Assembly (NCBI GenBank): GCA_947628245.1
Contig: CANQZH010000087.1
Coordinates: 1-5,095 of the forward strand
Length of the DNA stretch: 5,095 bases
Origin: an uncultured Bacilli bacterium
GTDB lineage: Bacteria; Bacillota_I; Bacilli_A; RF39; UBA660
Direction of reading: 5' to 3'
In this document: positions 1 through 4,183 of the stretch, in pieces
Numbering within the stretch: the first letter of the stretch is position 1
Layout of the letters: each line of letters begins with the position of its first letter
The notes under the pieces: generated by a model
What the model was told of the DNA's origin: nothing
The model's input: the letters and a program-made list of their open reading frames with translations, nothing else
Database searches by the model: none
Position numbers and translations under genes: made by a program

Positions 1-23
1 AAAAAAGAACCATAATTGGTTCT
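1..23 (-). terminator. Minus-strand intrinsic terminator at the left edge
   Basis: AGAACCA (6-12) and TGGTTCT (17-23) form a 7-bp stem with a 4-base loop. Read on the minus strand the stem is followed by at least five T (5 to 1). This fits the end of a minus-strand transcript, but no convincing minus-strand gene lies between it and 155, so the unit it serves is unknown. It may have lost its gene, or it may catch read-through. Confidence 0.5.
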
Positions 24-97
24 AACAAGGATAAATTTAATACTAAACATAAATTTTAATTAATTTTGACTATATTTAAAAACTAACAATTCTTCTA

Positions 98-122
98 AAA
101 ATGCGTATTATAAAGGCATTTT
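98..122. other. Small hairpin AAAATGC/GCATTTT
   Basis: AAAATGC (98-104) pairs with GCATTTT (116-122) around an 11-base loop. On the minus strand the stem runs into T residues, so it could be a weak terminator. Nothing else is visible in 24-154. Confidence 0.3.
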
Positions 123-183
123 AATAATATTTTCTAATTCTTGGATTATGGGATTTACTCTCCCCCCTATGTCAACAATTTTC

Positions 184-211
184 TTGCATTTTTTTTATTT
201 TTTGCTATAAT
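184..211 (+). promoter_or_regulatory. Promoter of the antisense RNA, copy 1
   Basis: -35-like TTGCAT (184-189), 16-bp spacer, then TATAAT (206-211) preceded by TG one base upstream, an extended -10. The same elements at the same spacing occur at 3578-3605. The predicted start is near 218. No plus-strand ORF follows, so the product is presumably non-coding. Confidence 0.7.
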
Positions 212-217
212 GTATAT

Positions 218-337
218 AGATGAAAGAAATTTCATACAATAAAAAAGGATACATTTGAGTGCCTTAAATCAGATGTATTCCCTAGATTTGGGAAAGCATC
301 TGAAATTCAACTATTGTTGAAATCAGATGCTTTTATT
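218..337 (+). ncRNA. Candidate type I antitoxin RNA, copy 1
   Basis: Inferred RNA of about 120 nt from the extended -10 promoter to a hairpin followed by TTTTATTTT. GCATCTGA (296-303) pairs with TCAGATGC (323-330), continued inward by TTCAAC/GTTGAA around a 4-base loop, giving an intrinsic terminator just before the peptide stop codon (338-340). The RNA is complementary over about 95 nt to the 3' UTR of the convergent minus-strand peptide mRNA. That is the 3'-overlap arrangement of Bacillus RatA, SR4 and SR5 antitoxins. Upstream it can form two further stems: 247-258 with 269-281, and 270-282 with 290-302. The second excludes both the first and the terminator. The function is inferred from layout. 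An attenuator-type leader is an alternative, but no gene follows on this strand. Confidence 0.6.
241..281 (-). terminator. Terminator of the peptide mRNA, copy 1
   Basis: On the minus strand GGAATACATCTGA (281-269) pairs with TCAAATGTATCC (258-247) with one bulge and one wobble, 12 bp in all. It is followed directly by TTTTTT (246-241). The 3' arm is also complementary to the inferred 5' end of the same transcript (490-479), so it has two possible partners. Confidence 0.65.
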
Positions 338-415
338 TTACTTTAAAAGTAAAATATATATTAATATAAATAACAATAGAATTATTATATATAAAGATAA
401 TTCTTTTTTATTCAT
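338..415 (-). CDS. Candidate type I toxin: 25-residue hydrophobic membrane peptide, copy 1
   Basis: ATG at 415, TAA at 340-338. The peptide begins MNKKELSLY, continues with about 15 almost exclusively Ile/Leu/Phe/Tyr residues and ends LLLK: a single membrane-spanning helix with a charged N-terminus and a C-terminal Lys. The start has a strong ribosome site, AAAGGGGTG, 9 bases upstream. Coding status is supported by the second copy (3733-3810), where four codons differ but only one changes the residue (Leu18 to Val), and by a more diverged third copy with no internal stop. Size and composition resemble type I toxins such as Ibs, BsrE and Fst, which insert into the inner membrane. I do not recognise it as a member of any of them. 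The mRNA would run from about 490 to 241, and the antisense RNA opposes its 3' UTR. A non-toxic small membrane protein is the main alternative. Confidence 0.7.
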   Translation of the reverse strand: MNKKELSLYIIILLLFILIYILLLK

Positions 416-423
416 AATAATCA

Positions 424-463
424 CCCCTTTCATTTTTTGATTTAATAAAAAAAATAAAAGGAA
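424..463 (-). promoter_or_regulatory. 5'-UTR hairpin masking the ribosome site, copy 1
   Basis: In the minus-strand mRNA, CCTTTTATTTTTT (461-449) pairs with AAAAAATGAAAGG (438-426): 13 bp with one G-U pair and a 10-base loop. It can be extended by two G-U pairs into the GGGG of the Shine-Dalgarno sequence. Translation of the peptide would be off while it is folded. The same stem exists in copy 2, where one of the flanking G-U pairs becomes G-C. Confidence 0.6.
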
Positions 464-496
464 AAAACACCTGATTTTTCAAATGTATCTAATATC

Positions 497-525
497 ATTA
501 TAACAAACTGTTACCTTGAAGTCTA
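497..525 (-). promoter_or_regulatory. Promoter of the peptide mRNA, copy 1
   Basis: On the minus strand TAGACT (525-520, four of six -35 consensus bases), 17-bp spacer, TGTTATAAT with TATAAT at 502-497 (extended -10). The predicted start is A490, so the transcript begins AGATACATTTGA. The elements are identical in copy 2 (3921-3893). Confidence 0.65.
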
Positions 526-537
526 TATTACTTTACA

Positions 538-918
538 TCATAAATTCAAAAAAATTGCTCATTTTCTTGTTTTTTATTTTATATTTTACTTTGTTTTAAT
601 TTTTTATTAAGATCATCTATTACTAAATCTTCAAATAATTTTCAAATATTTTTAAAAATTATTATCAATAATAGCAATAACATTTCTATCAAATTTAAAA
701 ATAGAAAAAGTTTTTTATAATTATAATCCCATTAATTTATATACTAAAATCTAGTGGCAAAGGTTCAATTTAAAATTAAAACATTTTATTAATTAACAAA
801 ATTTAAAACTTATATTAAAAAAATTAGAAATATGAATCAGTTATTACAACGAAAAATATGAAAAAATATTATAAAAAACAAATTTTAAATGATAGAAAAA
901 GTTTAGAATAATAAATTA
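538..918. other. AT-rich spacer without a recognisable gene
   Basis: No ORF with a ribosome site stands out on either strand. The minus strand gives short protein-like stretches between stops in different frames (for example about 740-769 reads IEPLPLDFSI, and near 595-650 a frame reads FEDLVIDDLNKKLK). These could be remains of a decayed gene, but at this base composition they could equally be chance. The IS was inserted at the right end of this spacer. Confidence 0.4.
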
Positions 919-926
919 ATTATTAA
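919..926. repeat. Target-site duplication, left
   Basis: ATTATTAA directly outside the left inverted end is repeated at 2114-2121 outside the right end. Eight bp is the usual duplication length for IS1595-family elements. The identity runs on for four more bases (AAAT), so the exact boundary is ambiguous by up to 4 bp. Confidence 0.8.
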
Positions 927-954
927 AAATCACTATTTGCATAGTTCGGCTACA
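927..954 (+). repeat. Left terminal inverted repeat of the IS
   Basis: Matches the reverse complement of 2086-2113 at 25 of 28 positions. It contains the -35 box of the transposase promoter (TTGCAT, 937-942). Its TTGCATAGTT (937-946) is the exact reverse complement of AACTATGCAA in the leader (1001-1010). Confidence 0.85.
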
Positions 955-965
955 TAATGTATAAT
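937..965 (+). promoter_or_regulatory. Transposase promoter
   Basis: TTGCAT (937-942), 17-bp spacer, perfect TATAAT (960-965). The -35 lies inside the left inverted repeat, so transposase bound to that end could repress its own gene. The predicted start is near 972, giving a leader of about 95 nt. Confidence 0.6.
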
Positions 966-987
966 ATAAGTATACAAGAAATAATTG

Positions 988-1064
988 TACATTGATGAGT
1001 AACTATGCAATTGTGACGTGGTGGTCCTCTGTATAGTTACTCATCAATGTAGAGAGGACCACCA
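988..1064 (+). promoter_or_regulatory. Interlocked inverted repeats over the transposase ribosome site
   Basis: Two perfect inverted repeats interleave in the order A-B-A'-B'. A (988-1006) pairs with A' (1033-1051), 19 bp, extendable to 22 with one G-U. B (1019-1030) pairs with B' (1053-1064), 12 bp. B lies in the loop of the A hairpin. B' contains the likely Shine-Dalgarno GAGAGG (1052-1057) ahead of the ATG at 1067. With only one base between A' and B', full formation of both stems as a pseudoknot looks sterically impossible, so the stems are probably alternatives. The A stem leaves the ribosome site open and the B stem closes it. Confidence 0.75.
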
Positions 1065-1066
1065 AA

Positions 1067-2074
1067 ATGAAAAATAGAATAGATAGCTCAAGGCAAAAAA
1101 CACCTTGGGATAATGAAGTTAATAAATCTACAACTGAAAAGTTTATCATAGAAATTTATAAGGGGCATTATAAAGCCAAACATCCAAAGTTAATAGATAC
1201 TAAGGAATACGAATTAATAAATAGTATAAATATAAATGAATGTAGGTATTGTTGTTCTAAAAATATTAAAAAAAATGGATTTACCAAAAATAATGTTCAA
1301 AGATATTATTGTAAGGAATGTAAAAAAGAATTTACTGCTACAACAAATACAATATTTGAAAATCATAAAATATCAATAACAGAATGGATAGAATTTTTAT
1401 TAGACTTGTTCAATTATAGCAGTACCACATTAATATCTAAAGTAAATAAGAATAGTATTAATACTTCAATTTACTGGTTACAAAAAGTTTTTTTAGTACT
1501 TAAAAATTGGCAAAATAACATAGTATTAAAAAATAAAATTTATATAGATGAAATGTTTTACTCAGTAGTAAAAAGTAAAATAAAAACTAAAAATGGTAAG
1601 AAATTACGAGGGTTGTCTAATAATCAATATTGTATAGGTATTGGATATGATGGAGATAACATTATAGCTATAGTCGAAGGTTTAGGAAAAACATCAATTG
1701 ATAAAACAACTGCTACATTTAAGAACCATATTAAAGAAGGGTCAATAATAATCCATGATGATGAAAAATCCCATCGTAAATTAGTAAAGGATCTTAAATT
1801 AATTGATGAGAGTTATAATTCATTATGGCTTAAAACAAAAAAAGATGAAGATAATCCACTTAGACCAATTAATCATCAATGTGATTTAATAAAACAATTT
1901 TTAAACACACATAGTGGTTTTGATAGAGATGATCTTCAGGATTACCTTAATCTTTATTGTTTCATGAATAGTAAACCAAGAAATAAATTAGAAAAAGTAA
2001 AACTTCTATTAGAATTAGCATTTTCTACAAATGTTACTCTAAAATATAAAGATTTATTTAAATCTGAACTTTAA
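1067..2074 (+). CDS. IS1595-family transposase (DDN type)
   Basis: 335 residues, a full-length size for this family. It catalyses cut and insertion of the surrounding element. An N-terminal zinc ribbon is visible as Cys59-x2-Cys62 and Cys82-x2-Cys85. A helix-turn-helix-like region follows (about 105-145), then the RNase H-like catalytic core: Asp161 in IYIDEMFY, Asp231/Asp232 in IIIHDDEKSH, and Asn269 with Lys276 in NHQCDLIK. The Asn-x6-Lys pattern matches IS1595 members that carry Asn in place of the third acidic residue, as I recall the family. The following FLNTHSGFDRDDLQDYLN matches the family's conserved C-terminal block. The start is set by the GAGAGG site 9 bases upstream. That site lies in the B' arm of the leader structure, so translation is probably controlled. 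No frameshift or truncation is seen. Confidence 0.9.
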   Translation: MKNRIDSSRQKTPWDNEVNKSTTEKFIIEIYKGHYKAKHPKLIDTKEYELINSININECRYCCSKNIKKNGFTKNNVQRYYCKECKKEFTATTNTIFENHKISITEWIEFLLDLFNYSSTTLISKVNKNSINTSIYWLQKVFLVLKNWQNNIVLKNKIYIDEMFYSVVKSKIKTKNGKKLRGLSNNQYCIGIGYDGDNIIAIVEGLGKTSIDKTTATFKNHIKEGSIIIHDDEKSHRKLVKDLKLIDESYNSLWLKTKKDEDNPLRPINHQCDLIKQFLNTHSGFDRDDLQDYLNLYCFMNSKPRNKLEKVKLLLELAFSTNVTLKYKDLFKSEL

Positions 2075-2089
2075 ATTTAAATCTTTATA
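2045..2089. other. 12-bp inverted repeat across the transposase stop
   Basis: TATAAAGATTTA (2045-2056) and TAAATCTTTATA (2078-2089) are perfect inverted repeats with a 21-base loop containing the stop codon (2072-2074). The 3' arm overlaps the inner edge of the right inverted repeat. No T-tract follows on the plus strand, so it is not a standard terminator. It may shield the 3' end of the mRNA or reduce transcription into or out of the IS. Confidence 0.4.
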
Positions 2090-2113
2090 GCCGAACTGTG
2101 CAAATAATGATTT
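2086..2113 (-). repeat. Right terminal inverted repeat of the IS
   Basis: Reverse complement of the left end with mismatches at three positions. The conserved core AGTTCGGCTA is read on the minus strand. Confidence 0.85.
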
Positions 2114-2121
2114 ATTATTAA
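2114..2121. repeat. Target-site duplication, right
   Basis: ATTATTAA, identical to 919-926. The following AAAT also matches the first four bases of the left end, making a 12-base direct repeat. Confidence 0.8.
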
Positions 2122-2208
2122 AAATGATGATAAAAAATTATTAAACCGACTATTATGTTTATAAGTATTATTTGTTCATAAAGCTATTAAAAGCTATAAC
2201 AGATAATA

Positions 2209-3510
2209 TTACTGTACTGATAAAAGAAACGGGTTATCAAAACTTCCATCTCCGTCATAGATTGTTGTTGATGTATTTAAATAAAGGGTTGGCCATATTC
2301 TATAAGCAAGATTTTTAACAATGTAGCCAGTACCAATATAACCAGAAATATTTATACCATATGAGTAATCAGACGTTGAAGTATTAGGCGATAATAATAA
2401 TAGAAATTTACTACTTGCTTTTAACCAGTCACTCAGATAACAATCAATTCTATAATCATATATTGTACCTTTTAAACAACTTTTTCTTAACTCTCTTCCA
2501 ACAGCATATCCATAATCACTTGGATACATTAATCCTATTCCTCTATGATAATTTTCATCTAATTCTTTTGACCATATATGTGAATAATCATTATTATTTC
2601 CTGTATTCATTCCTCTTTCTTTTTCGTACATATTATCAGTTGTTATAGCATTTGTATGCCAACCTCCAATATTCCATATTATATTTTCATCTATCATATT
2701 TCTTGCAATTTCATTTAAACCTTTTGGTAATTTTAATCCTGAATTAAAATCACATTCACTTAAAACTGATTCACCTCCATCATTGCCAGCATAACAATCT
2801 CCTTTCTCACTATTATAATATATTCCATTCAACATATCCTTTAATTTTGACGTTGTCCAATTATTTGTAGCATCTGATTCATTTTTATCCCAAGAATAAT
2901 TTCCAAAATCTTTTTGTCCTTCTATTCCATCTGTTCTGATTATCTTTATTCTTTGTTCTACTCCTGTTGCTGTCTTTACATTTACTAATCCTATTATTCG
3001 CCATTTTTCATTATTAAATTCAACATAATTATTTGGATCTTTTCCTGCAAACCGGTATTCAGTTTTATTCCAGCTACTATCTAACTCTGTTAAATTGTTA
3101 TGCTCTACAGCATATAAACCATCTTGTCCTTCAGCCGCTATAGGAATAGCCACTCCCGGAAATTTGGCTTTTGGTACGGCAAAATATAATGTACATTTTG
3201 TTTTAGTTTTAGTTAATCCTTTTACTAATGGAGCCCATTTTTCATTATCCCATTCAATACTTGCTCCATTGTCGCATACGGCTTTTTCAAACACTAAATT
3301 ATCAGGATTTCCTTTCTGAGGCATTTCACTTAATTTTTCTTCTCCATTATAAAAGCCAAACAAAACATTATCTAAATTAGCTTTTTTACTAAAACTCGCA
3401 AATGTTTTATATAAAAGCAATGATACTCCTACTATTGTTATTACTCCTAAACTTATCAGTATCTTTTTTCTTCTTGTTCCTTTCTTATCTTTAGAACTTT
3501 TTAATTTCAT
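2209..3510 (-). CDS. Membrane-anchored extracellular protein with type II-like N-terminal anchor
   Basis: 433 residues. A Lys/Arg-rich N-terminus (1-16) is followed by one hydrophobic helix (about 17-35) ending in YKTFASF, with no signal-peptidase or lipobox site. The protein is therefore probably anchored with the bulk outside. Residues 41-110 form a small domain with Cys79 and Cys106 and the phrases IEWDNEKW and KTKTKCTLYF. From about 150 comes a larger domain (GKDPNNYVEFNNEKWRIIGL, IKIIRTDGI, GLMYPSDYGYAVG, LLLSPNTSTS, and YRIWPTLYLN near the end). I recognise this as a recurrent multicopy family of gut Firmicutes whose C-terminal part resembles DUF6273-like, possibly C-type-lectin-like, folds. 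The function is unknown. Six cysteines (79, 106, 239, 253, 345, 357), all outside, could make disulfides. The start is supported by AAAGGG about 10 bases upstream. It is monocistronic, between the IS and module copy 2. Confidence 0.7.
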   Translation of the reverse strand: MKLKSSKDKKGTRRKKILISLGVITIVGVSLLLYKTFASFSKKANLDNVLFGFYNGEEKLSEMPQKGNPDNLVFEKAVCDNGASIEWDNEKWAPLVKGLTKTKTKCTLYFAVPKAKFPGVAIPIAAEGQDGLYAVEHNNLTELDSSWNKTEYRFAGKDPNNYVEFNNEKWRIIGLVNVKTATGVEQRIKIIRTDGIEGQKDFGNYSWDKNESDATNNWTTSKLKDMLNGIYYNSEKGDCYAGNDGGESVLSECDFNSGLKLPKGLNEIARNMIDENIIWNIGGWHTNAITTDNMYEKERGMNTGNNNDYSHIWSKELDENYHRGIGLMYPSDYGYAVGRELRKSCLKGTIYDYRIDCYLSDWLKASSKFLLLLSPNTSTSDYSYGINISGYIGTGYIVKNLAYRIWPTLYLNTSTTIYDGDGSFDNPFLLSVQ

Positions 3511-3537
3511 ATGCTATCATCCCTTTACTTTATATAA

Positions 3538-3569
3538 AGTATAGCATATTACCCTCCCCCCTATGTCAA
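3538..3569 (-). promoter_or_regulatory. Promoter of the surface-protein gene
   Basis: On the minus strand TGCTATACT (TATACT at 3543-3538) is an extended -10. A perfect TTGACA (3569-3564) lies upstream, but at 20 bp the spacer is longer than ideal. TATGCT (3548-3543) at 15 bp is an alternative. The TTGACA is inside the repeat and is also present in copy 1 (175-170), back to back with the antisense-RNA promoter. Confidence 0.5.
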
Positions 3570-3577
3570 CAATTTTC

Positions 3578-3605
3578 TTGCATTTTTTTTATTTTTTGTT
3601 ATAAT
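3578..3605 (+). promoter_or_regulatory. Promoter of the antisense RNA, copy 2
   Basis: TTGCAT (3578-3583), 16-bp spacer, TGTTATAAT with TATAAT at 3600-3605. Same layout as 184-211. Predicted start near 3612. Confidence 0.7.
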
Positions 3606-3611
3606 GTATAT

Positions 3612-3732
3612 AGATGAAAGAAATTTCATACAATAAAAAAGGATACATTTGAAAGCCATAAATCAGATGTATTCCCTGAAAATTTAAGGAAGCATCTGAA
3701 ATTCAACTATGTTGAGATCAGATGCTTATATT
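3612..3732 (+). ncRNA. Candidate type I antitoxin RNA, copy 2
   Basis: Counterpart of 218-337. The terminator stem is GCATCTGA (3692-3699) with TCAGATGC (3718-3725), plus TTCAAC (3702-3707) with GTTGAG (3711-3716), where a T-A pair of copy 1 has become a T-G wobble. A mixed TTATATTTTA tail follows. The upstream stems are 3641-3652 with 3663-3675, and CAGATG...TTCC (from 3664) with GGAA...CATCTG (to 3698). The RNA is antisense to the 3' UTR of the peptide mRNA on the minus strand and ends at its stop codon. Because the two copies share most bases, each antisense RNA could probably act on both mRNAs. Confidence 0.6.
3635..3675 (-). terminator. Terminator of the peptide mRNA, copy 2
   Basis: On the minus strand GGAATACATCTGA (3675-3663) pairs with TCAAATGTATCC (3652-3641), followed by TTTTTT (3640-3635). 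Identical to copy 1. Confidence 0.65.
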
Positions 3733-3810
3733 TTACTTTAAAAGTAAAATATAAATTACTATAAATAATAGTAGAATTATTATATATAAGGATAATTCTT
3801 TTTTATTCAT
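3733..3810 (-). CDS. Candidate type I toxin: 25-residue hydrophobic membrane peptide, copy 2
   Basis: ATG at 3810, TAA at 3735-3733. It has the same MNKKELSLY start, Ile/Leu-rich membrane helix and LLLK end as copy 1. Codon differences are TCT/TCC (Ser7), TTG/CTA (Leu14), TTA/GTA (Leu18 to Val) and ATA/ATT (Ile19), so selection has acted on the protein. The ribosome site AAAGGGGTG lies 9 bases upstream and is masked by a 5'-UTR hairpin. The mRNA is inferred to run from about 3886 to 3635. The gene lies upstream of the surface-protein gene on the same strand, but the strong terminator at 3675-3635 separates them. Toxicity is inferred from architecture, not shown. Confidence 0.7.
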   Translation of the reverse strand: MNKKELSLYIIILLLFIVIYILLLK

Positions 3811-3818
3811 AATAACCA

Positions 3819-3857
3819 CCCCTTTCATTTTTTTATTTAATAGAAAAAATAAAAGGG
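3819..3857 (-). promoter_or_regulatory. 5'-UTR hairpin masking the ribosome site, copy 2
   Basis: In the mRNA, CCCTTTTATTTTTT (3857-3844) pairs with AAAAAATGAAAGGG (3833-3820), 14 bp with one internal G-U. The outermost pair is G-C here but G-U in copy 1, and the loop differs between copies. This is what a conserved stem would show. Confidence 0.6.
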
Positions 3858-3892
3858 AAAACACCTGACTTTTTTCAAATGTATCTAATATC

Positions 3893-3921
3893 ATTATAAC
3901 AAACTGTTATCTTAAAGTCTA
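3893..3921 (-). promoter_or_regulatory. Promoter of the peptide mRNA, copy 2
   Basis: TAGACT (3921-3916), 17-bp spacer, TGTTATAAT with TATAAT at 3898-3893 on the minus strand. Predicted start A3886; the transcript begins AGATACATTTGA. Confidence 0.65.
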
Positions 3922-4004
3922 TATTACTTTACACTACATTACACTATTTAAATAAAAGTGATTTATATATCTTAAAAAAATCTAAATCAATATTGAATTA
4001 CCTA

Positions 4005-4147
4005 AAATTTTTTGTTATGATTTATTCAGATGAAAGTGTGAATTAAATGATGTTACTTTAAAAGTAAAATGTAAATTATTATAAATAATAGTAAAATTAT
4101 TATATACAAATATAATTCTTTCTTATTCAATCACATCTTTCATTTTT
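4005..4147. repeat. Third, eroded copy of the module
   Basis: It aligns to copies 1 and 2 in two blocks. TTTTTTGTTATGATTTATTC and AGATGAAAG (to 4036) match the antisense promoter and RNA start, with TATGAT for TATAAT. ATTTTACTTTTAAAGTAA on the minus strand and the rest of the peptide frame to CATCTTTCATTTTTT match the peptide region. About 115 bp between the blocks, holding the antisense stems and the peptide-mRNA terminator, are missing. The peptide promoter is missing too, its place taken by the terminator of the next gene. Confidence 0.75.
4053..4130 (-). pseudogene. Degenerate third copy of the 25-residue hydrophobic peptide
   Basis: The 25-codon frame is fully open from TTG (4130) to TAA (4055-4053) and keeps NKKEL at residues 2-6, the Ile/Leu helix and the LLLK end, with Ser7 changed to Tyr and residue 18 now Ile. 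A 5-bp loss at the start has removed the ATG. TTG falls in the right frame but the ribosome site has decayed from AAAGGGGTG to AAAGATGTG. No promoter is seen upstream. I call it a pseudogene, though weak translation from TTG cannot be excluded. The changes that preserve hydrophobicity suggest it was coding for most of its history. Confidence 0.6.
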
Positions 4148-4183
4148 TATTTACATTTGAATTAAAAAATCAAACGTTTTCCA

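Larger units (their letters stand above)
155..537. repeat. Long direct repeat, copy 1 (candidate type I toxin-antitoxin module)
   Basis: This stretch aligns almost end to end with 3549-3937, including long identical runs (from the C-tract and TGTCAA box through the TATAAT of the plus-strand promoter, and from the peptide ribosome site back to the minus-strand promoter). Differences concentrate in hairpin loops and synonymous codon positions. The module contains a plus-strand promoter and RNA, a minus-strand peptide gene and its promoter. A third degenerate copy lies at 4005-4147. Homology ends near TTACT/TTACC on the left and after TATTACTTTACA on the right. Confidence 0.9.
927..2113 (+). mobile_element. 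Complete IS1595-family insertion sequence
   Basis: The element is about 1187 bp and flanked by ATTATTAA duplications. Its ends (927-954 and 2113-2086) are 28-bp inverted repeats with three mismatches, sharing the core TATTTGCA-AGTTCGGCTA. It carries one full-length transposase, its own promoter reaching into the left end and a structured leader. Intact ends, intact target duplication and an uninterrupted transposase suggest a recent insertion that could still be active. The zinc-ribbon plus DDN-type transposase and 8-bp duplication fit the IS1595 family. Assignment to a subgroup would need a database comparison. Confidence 0.85.
3549..3937. repeat. Long direct repeat, copy 2 (candidate type I toxin-antitoxin module)
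   Basis: Second full copy of the module at 155-537, in the same orientation, 3.4 kb away. All functional elements are retained: both promoters, the peptide frame, its ribosome-site hairpin and the three stems of the antisense region. Loop sequences differ from copy 1 (for example between the arms of the 3664-3698 stem), as expected for a structured RNA. Confidence 0.9.

Noticed and set aside
1..50. Minus-strand ORF open to the left edge (ATG at about 50)
   Set aside because: No ribosome site precedes the ATG, and the frame runs straight through the terminator hairpin at 6-23.
155..330. Riboswitch or T-box controlling a plus-strand gene
   Set aside because: Alternative stems suggest attenuation, but no plus-strand ORF follows in either copy. 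No T-box or known riboswitch core was seen, and the opposite strand carries the conserved peptide gene.
378..408. Second plus-strand terminator (AGAATTAT/ATAATTCT followed by T-run)
   Set aside because: The stem is built from the peptide's own codons (GAATTA... and ATAATTCT) and the T-run encodes its Lys-Lys. It may act as a backup stop for the antisense RNA, but coding constraint explains it.
560..800. Possible decayed minus-strand gene
   Set aside because: Short protein-like stretches (IEPLPLDFSI, FEDLVIDDLNKKLK) are each bounded by stops within 10 to 20 codons and lie in different frames. Chance cannot be excluded at this base composition, so no pseudogene is called.
2415..2648. Plus-strand ORF of 77 codons
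   Set aside because: It lies wholly inside the minus-strand surface-protein gene, has no convincing ribosome site, and its composition (Asn, His, Tyr, Leu) is what the antisense of an AT-rich gene gives.
3095..3319. Plus-strand ORF of 74 codons
   Set aside because: It is antisense to the N-terminal half of the surface-protein gene. No promoter or ribosome site, and no recognisable product.
155..4147. CRISPR array or MITE family
   Set aside because: There are only two long copies and one partial copy, with kilobase spacing, no short repeat-spacer pattern, no terminal inverted repeats with target duplications, and internal promoters and a coding frame.
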